Assembly: GCA_028565635.1 (NCBI GenBank)
Contig: JAOXYB010068145.1
Span: 1-10,085 of the forward strand
Length of the DNA: 10,085 nucleotides
DNA from: Phoronis ovalis
Lineage: Eukaryota; Phoronida; Phoronidae
Direction: 5' to 3'
Below, in pieces: positions 8,570-10,085 of this stretch (the stretch's first letter is position 1; the number at the start of each line of letters is the position of its first letter). The notes beneath the pieces are model-generated. The model worked only from the letters and a program-made list of their open reading frames with translations, did not search any database and was not told the origin of the DNA. The position numbers and the translations under genes were made by a program.

Positions 8570-8724
8570 AAACTATGTGGAGTTTGTATCTTAAATGTTG
8601 CTTGGAACGACTGGAAGTCAAATCTAACAGATATTTAAAGTGTAAGAGAATTCATCATACTCAAACTGTTTTCCAACAAGCCTGCAATGAACATAAACTG
8701 TCTGCTGTATTATTTGCAGAGTGG
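8570..8724 (+). CDS. UTP6: Internal exon of UTP6 (U3 snoRNA-associated protein 6 homolog)
   Basis: UTP6 is a HAT-repeat scaffold protein of the nucleolar small-subunit processome, needed with U3 snoRNA for early 18S rRNA processing. The exon follows a pyrimidine-rich acceptor (TATTTTCAG, ending at 8569) and stops at a strong donor (GTGAGT from 8725). Its 155 bases are 2 bases of a split codon plus 51 codons, so the upstream intron is phase 1 and the downstream one phase 0. The peptide opens TMWSLYLKCCLERLE (residues 1-15) and continues with KSN at 17-19, KR at 25-26, TVFQQA at 32-37 and a final W51. From memory of the animal family, MWxxY...CLER, KSN, KR, TVFxxA and KLS occur in this order about the middle of a protein near 600 residues. 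W3 and Y6 fit the aromatic pair of a HAT helix, and F34/A37 fit its second helix. The reading frame also runs into both introns, but those parts look non-coding. No adjacent exon was found, so both flanking introns are either long or hold exons I cannot recognise. Confidence 0.87.
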
Positions 8725-8730
8725 GTGAGT
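8725..8730 (+). promoter_or_regulatory. 5' splice site of the UTP6 exon
   Basis: GTGAGT is a near-consensus donor placed after an intact TGG codon (phase 0). Reading past it gives VSIVKHFKIC and then a stop at about 8797, with no family resemblance, which supports splicing here. Confidence 0.8.
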
Positions 8731-8998
8731 ATTGTAAAACATTTCAAAATATGCATATTCATGTACCATCACAAGTGTCTGCTTGCAAAGGCTTGAAACT
8801 ATAAGCTGTCACATTTATATTAAATTTCTTTTTTTAAATTTACCTGAACTAGATGGATACTCATGGACTGACTGTATGTAATAATTTCAATTTTATAATT
8901 AAAACTATAAAAATTGCTTTTATTTGGGCTGATTGAAATCACAGTGCTTATTGTTGTGAGTAAAATATGGAATCAAGATGAAAGCATAAAATGCAGAA
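8725..8998 (+). other. Start of the intron after the UTP6 exon
   Basis: The sequence from the GTGAGT donor is AT-rich with no further conserved coding. It is read as intron because the frame loses family similarity at the donor and reaches a stop at about 8797. Confidence 0.6.
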
Positions 8999-9351
8999 TG
9001 CCCTCTAGTGACAGATGGTGTTTCTTATCTGATGCCGAACCAAAGCACTGCACAATAAGTGTAACAATAGCATGTGCTCAAACATGCTACCAGTGAAGCA
9101 AGATATGAAGCCTTACGGTTTGTGTGAGCAGTACTGAATACTGCTGACAAATTCTGTGTTAGAAGTGGTTGATAAAACACGCATAGAGATAATGACAAAG
9201 ATTGCATCCTATAAATCTTTGCACTTCTGTGCCAGACAGCAGAAGTTTGTTTCAAAAACAAAGGAGATTGAGCCCCAAATTTACAGGCTTGTAAAATTAA
9301 ACAATGAAGAGCTATCTCACTGTGTATTCACACTCTTACATTCCAGAGTGT
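8999..9351. repeat. GC-richer patch with four short perfect inverted repeats; possible old repeat
   Basis: The patch opens with GCCCTCTAGTGACAG, a motif type often seen at ends of dispersed repeats (recollection, unverified). It contains TAGCATGT/ACATGCTA (9068-9075 and 9082-9089), AGCAGTA/TACTGCT (9127-9133 and 9139-9145), CTTCTG/CAGAAG (9224-9229 and 9240-9245) and ACACTCT/AGAGTGT (9330-9336 and 9345-9351). It lies in the presumed UTP6 intron after the exon. Open frames on both strands across it (8914-9096, 9156-9353 and 9261-9025) show no recognisable protein. It could be a decayed transposon or a structured intronic RNA. Confidence 0.35.
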
Positions 9352-10085
9352 AGTGGCAAATTCTAAAAAATATGTTTTATATGGAAAGGTGTCATTTCAC
9401 ACCATTTTCAGTTTTATGAGATTCTTTTATCAATGCATTTAATCATTTGAATTGATAGAGTTGTCTGCTACTTTGAAATGTTTAAAAAGTGTAGTCTATG
9501 TATCTGTCAGGAAATTATCTAAAATTATCTGAAAGTGTCATGTCGAAATACTGTTTTAGCTAGACATCAGACAGGCAGTGTTATGTTTTGTACTAGCTTG
9601 CATCCTTTTTACTATTTCTGCGTTTAGTTTTTAATCAGCTTATGTTACACTTGATATCTGAAACATTGGAAACACTTCATATCTTGAATTTTAAAAGTTC
9701 TATTCCTCCTTGATACTGCTATTCTCTCTTTTATTGTATAACAGTTAAGATAAGATTTTTATTTAGATGTTTAACCACTCTTTGTTTTAGTGTTTTCATA
9801 ACTTTTTCAAATACAAAAAAGATGCCTTTATTGCCGGAGGCCAAAGCGCCACATTTATGTATGGATGTGTGCCAGTATATGATTTGTTTTTTTGGGGGGA
9901 TAAATCTGTTTATTGCAACAAGTTTTTGACCAAAAAGCTGTTAAGATCTAGTTAGCTTTGCAGAAAAAATATGCAATAGATACACAAACTTATTTTAATT
10001 AAAAATCATAACGTGGCGAGAACCGTTAACATATTGTAACTTGCAAAAAATATTGATATTTTCTTTTTTTGTGAATTCTGCTTGG
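9352..10085. other. AT-rich DNA, probably UTP6 intron
   Basis: No next UTP6 exon is recognisable before the window ends. A small GC island (about 9832-9852, GCCGGAGGCCAAAGCGCC) sits in a 35-codon frame starting ATGCCTTTATTG near 9822, without family resemblance. A G tract follows a T run near 9887-9900. Confidence 0.5.

Noticed and set aside
9025-9261. 78-codon - strand frame rich in Ser, Leu and Cys
   Set aside because: No family resemblance; + strand frames overlap it, and the area is better explained as repeat-like non-coding DNA.

Overview
The window looks like ordinary nuclear DNA from an invertebrate animal. It is AT-rich (about one third G+C by eye), has no long open reading frames, is full of T-rich intron-like sequence and carries degenerate repeats. 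The one secure gene feature is a single internal exon on the + strand (8570-8724). It has a clean splice acceptor and donor and encodes 51 residues that I recognise as a piece of UTP6, the HAT-repeat protein of the U3 snoRNP / small-subunit processome. No neighbouring UTP6 exon was found, so most of the sequence around it is probably intron. The recurring TAGGCCTA motif, the 10-base C tracts and the CCCGGGG-ended repeats suggest a marine invertebrate such as a deuterostome or lophotrochozoan, but this is an inference and I cannot name the species.

Layout. Positions 1-2080 are unique-looking AT-rich DNA, with a striking 14-bp inverted repeat built on AATCGCGATT near the left edge. Between 2082 and 5372 there are three copies of what I read as one non-autonomous repeat family: copy A (2082-2390, +, tail missing), copy B (2643-2977, -) and copy C (4967-5372, +, complete). 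They share a head, a tail and an internal degenerate minisatellite with a period of about 33-44 bp. A second, different candidate element is marked by collinear inverted motifs at 5885-5930 and 6520-6553. From 6560 the sequence is again intron-like up to the UTP6 exon. It is followed by a slightly GC-richer patch (8999-9351) holding several perfect short inverted repeats, and then AT-rich DNA to the end.

The listed open frames other than the UTP6 exon are chance frames or read through repeats. I see no rRNA, tRNA, CRISPR array or operon structure. The observation most worth following is the three-copy repeat family with its ~38-bp internal periodicity. The second is the inverted-motif element at 5.9-6.55 kb. 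A small candidate signal-peptide exon on the - strand (3708-3756) and a candidate terminal exon at 7022-7095 are weak but testable.
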